A stretch of 5,611 nt of DNA, from positions 1-5,611 of the forward strand of contig NZ_JBEZFP010000243.1 of assembly GCF_040649515.1 (NCBI RefSeq), read 5' to 3'. Positions 5,609 to 5,611 of this stretch are shown in pieces. Under the pieces are notes generated by a model that saw nothing but the letters and a program-made list of their open reading frames with translations, was not told the DNA's origin and did no database searches. The translations under genes were made by a program, and so were the position numbers. This DNA comes from Yinghuangia elevatio (GTDB lineage Bacteria > Actinomycetota > Actinomycetes > Streptomycetales > Streptomycetaceae). How positions within the stretch are numbered: position 1 is the first letter of the stretch; each line of letters begins with the position of its first letter.

Positions 5609-5611
5609 AGC

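Overview
The window is high-GC DNA (roughly 70% G+C) with strong G/C bias at third codon positions. GTG starts, a probable leaderless transcript, a SUKH (SMI1/KNR4) gene of the type common in Streptomyces, and a secreted peptidoglycan-binding protein all point to a Streptomyces or close actinomycete relative, probably from an accessory part of a chromosome. This is inferred from composition and gene families only. I see no rRNA, tRNA, CRISPR array or intact insertion sequence.

Layout: positions 1-72 are the last 23 codons of a plus-strand gene that begins outside the window. Positions 73-924 hold no convincing intact gene; within them, about 441-867 read like decayed coding sequence. A minus-strand SUKH-family gene follows (1515 to 925). 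Directly upstream of it on the same strand, 2042-1512 is one reading frame broken by a single TGA. Its 5' half carries a Cys/Trp-rich stretch recalling the C-termini of small actinomycete proteins. Its 3' half runs into the SUKH start with an ATGA overlap. This region also contains a strong hairpin (1870-1904).

The largest gene (2066-4546, plus) encodes an 826-residue prolyl-oligopeptidase-like (S9 family) serine hydrolase. It lies head to head with the minus-strand remnant and has a good -10 box placed for leaderless transcription from its GTG. Its Ser557/Asp636/His669 triad can be aligned, but the Trp of the proline pocket and the GGGE loop of true prolyl oligopeptidases are not visible, and it carries a Pro/Arg/His-rich tail of about 137 residues. 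After a 229-bp spacer comes a plus-strand gene (4776-5438) for a 220-residue secreted protein with two PG_binding_1 domains and four cysteines spaced as if for one disulfide per domain. The window closes with structured non-coding DNA, including a perfect 12-bp-arm palindrome at 5583-5608.

No single pathway links the genes. The most interesting reading is the minus-strand unit, where a SUKH gene (a fold often used for toxin immunity) is translationally coupled to the 3' remnant of an unrecognised gene that may once have been its partner. The hydrolase and the cell-wall-binding protein appear to be separate transcription units.
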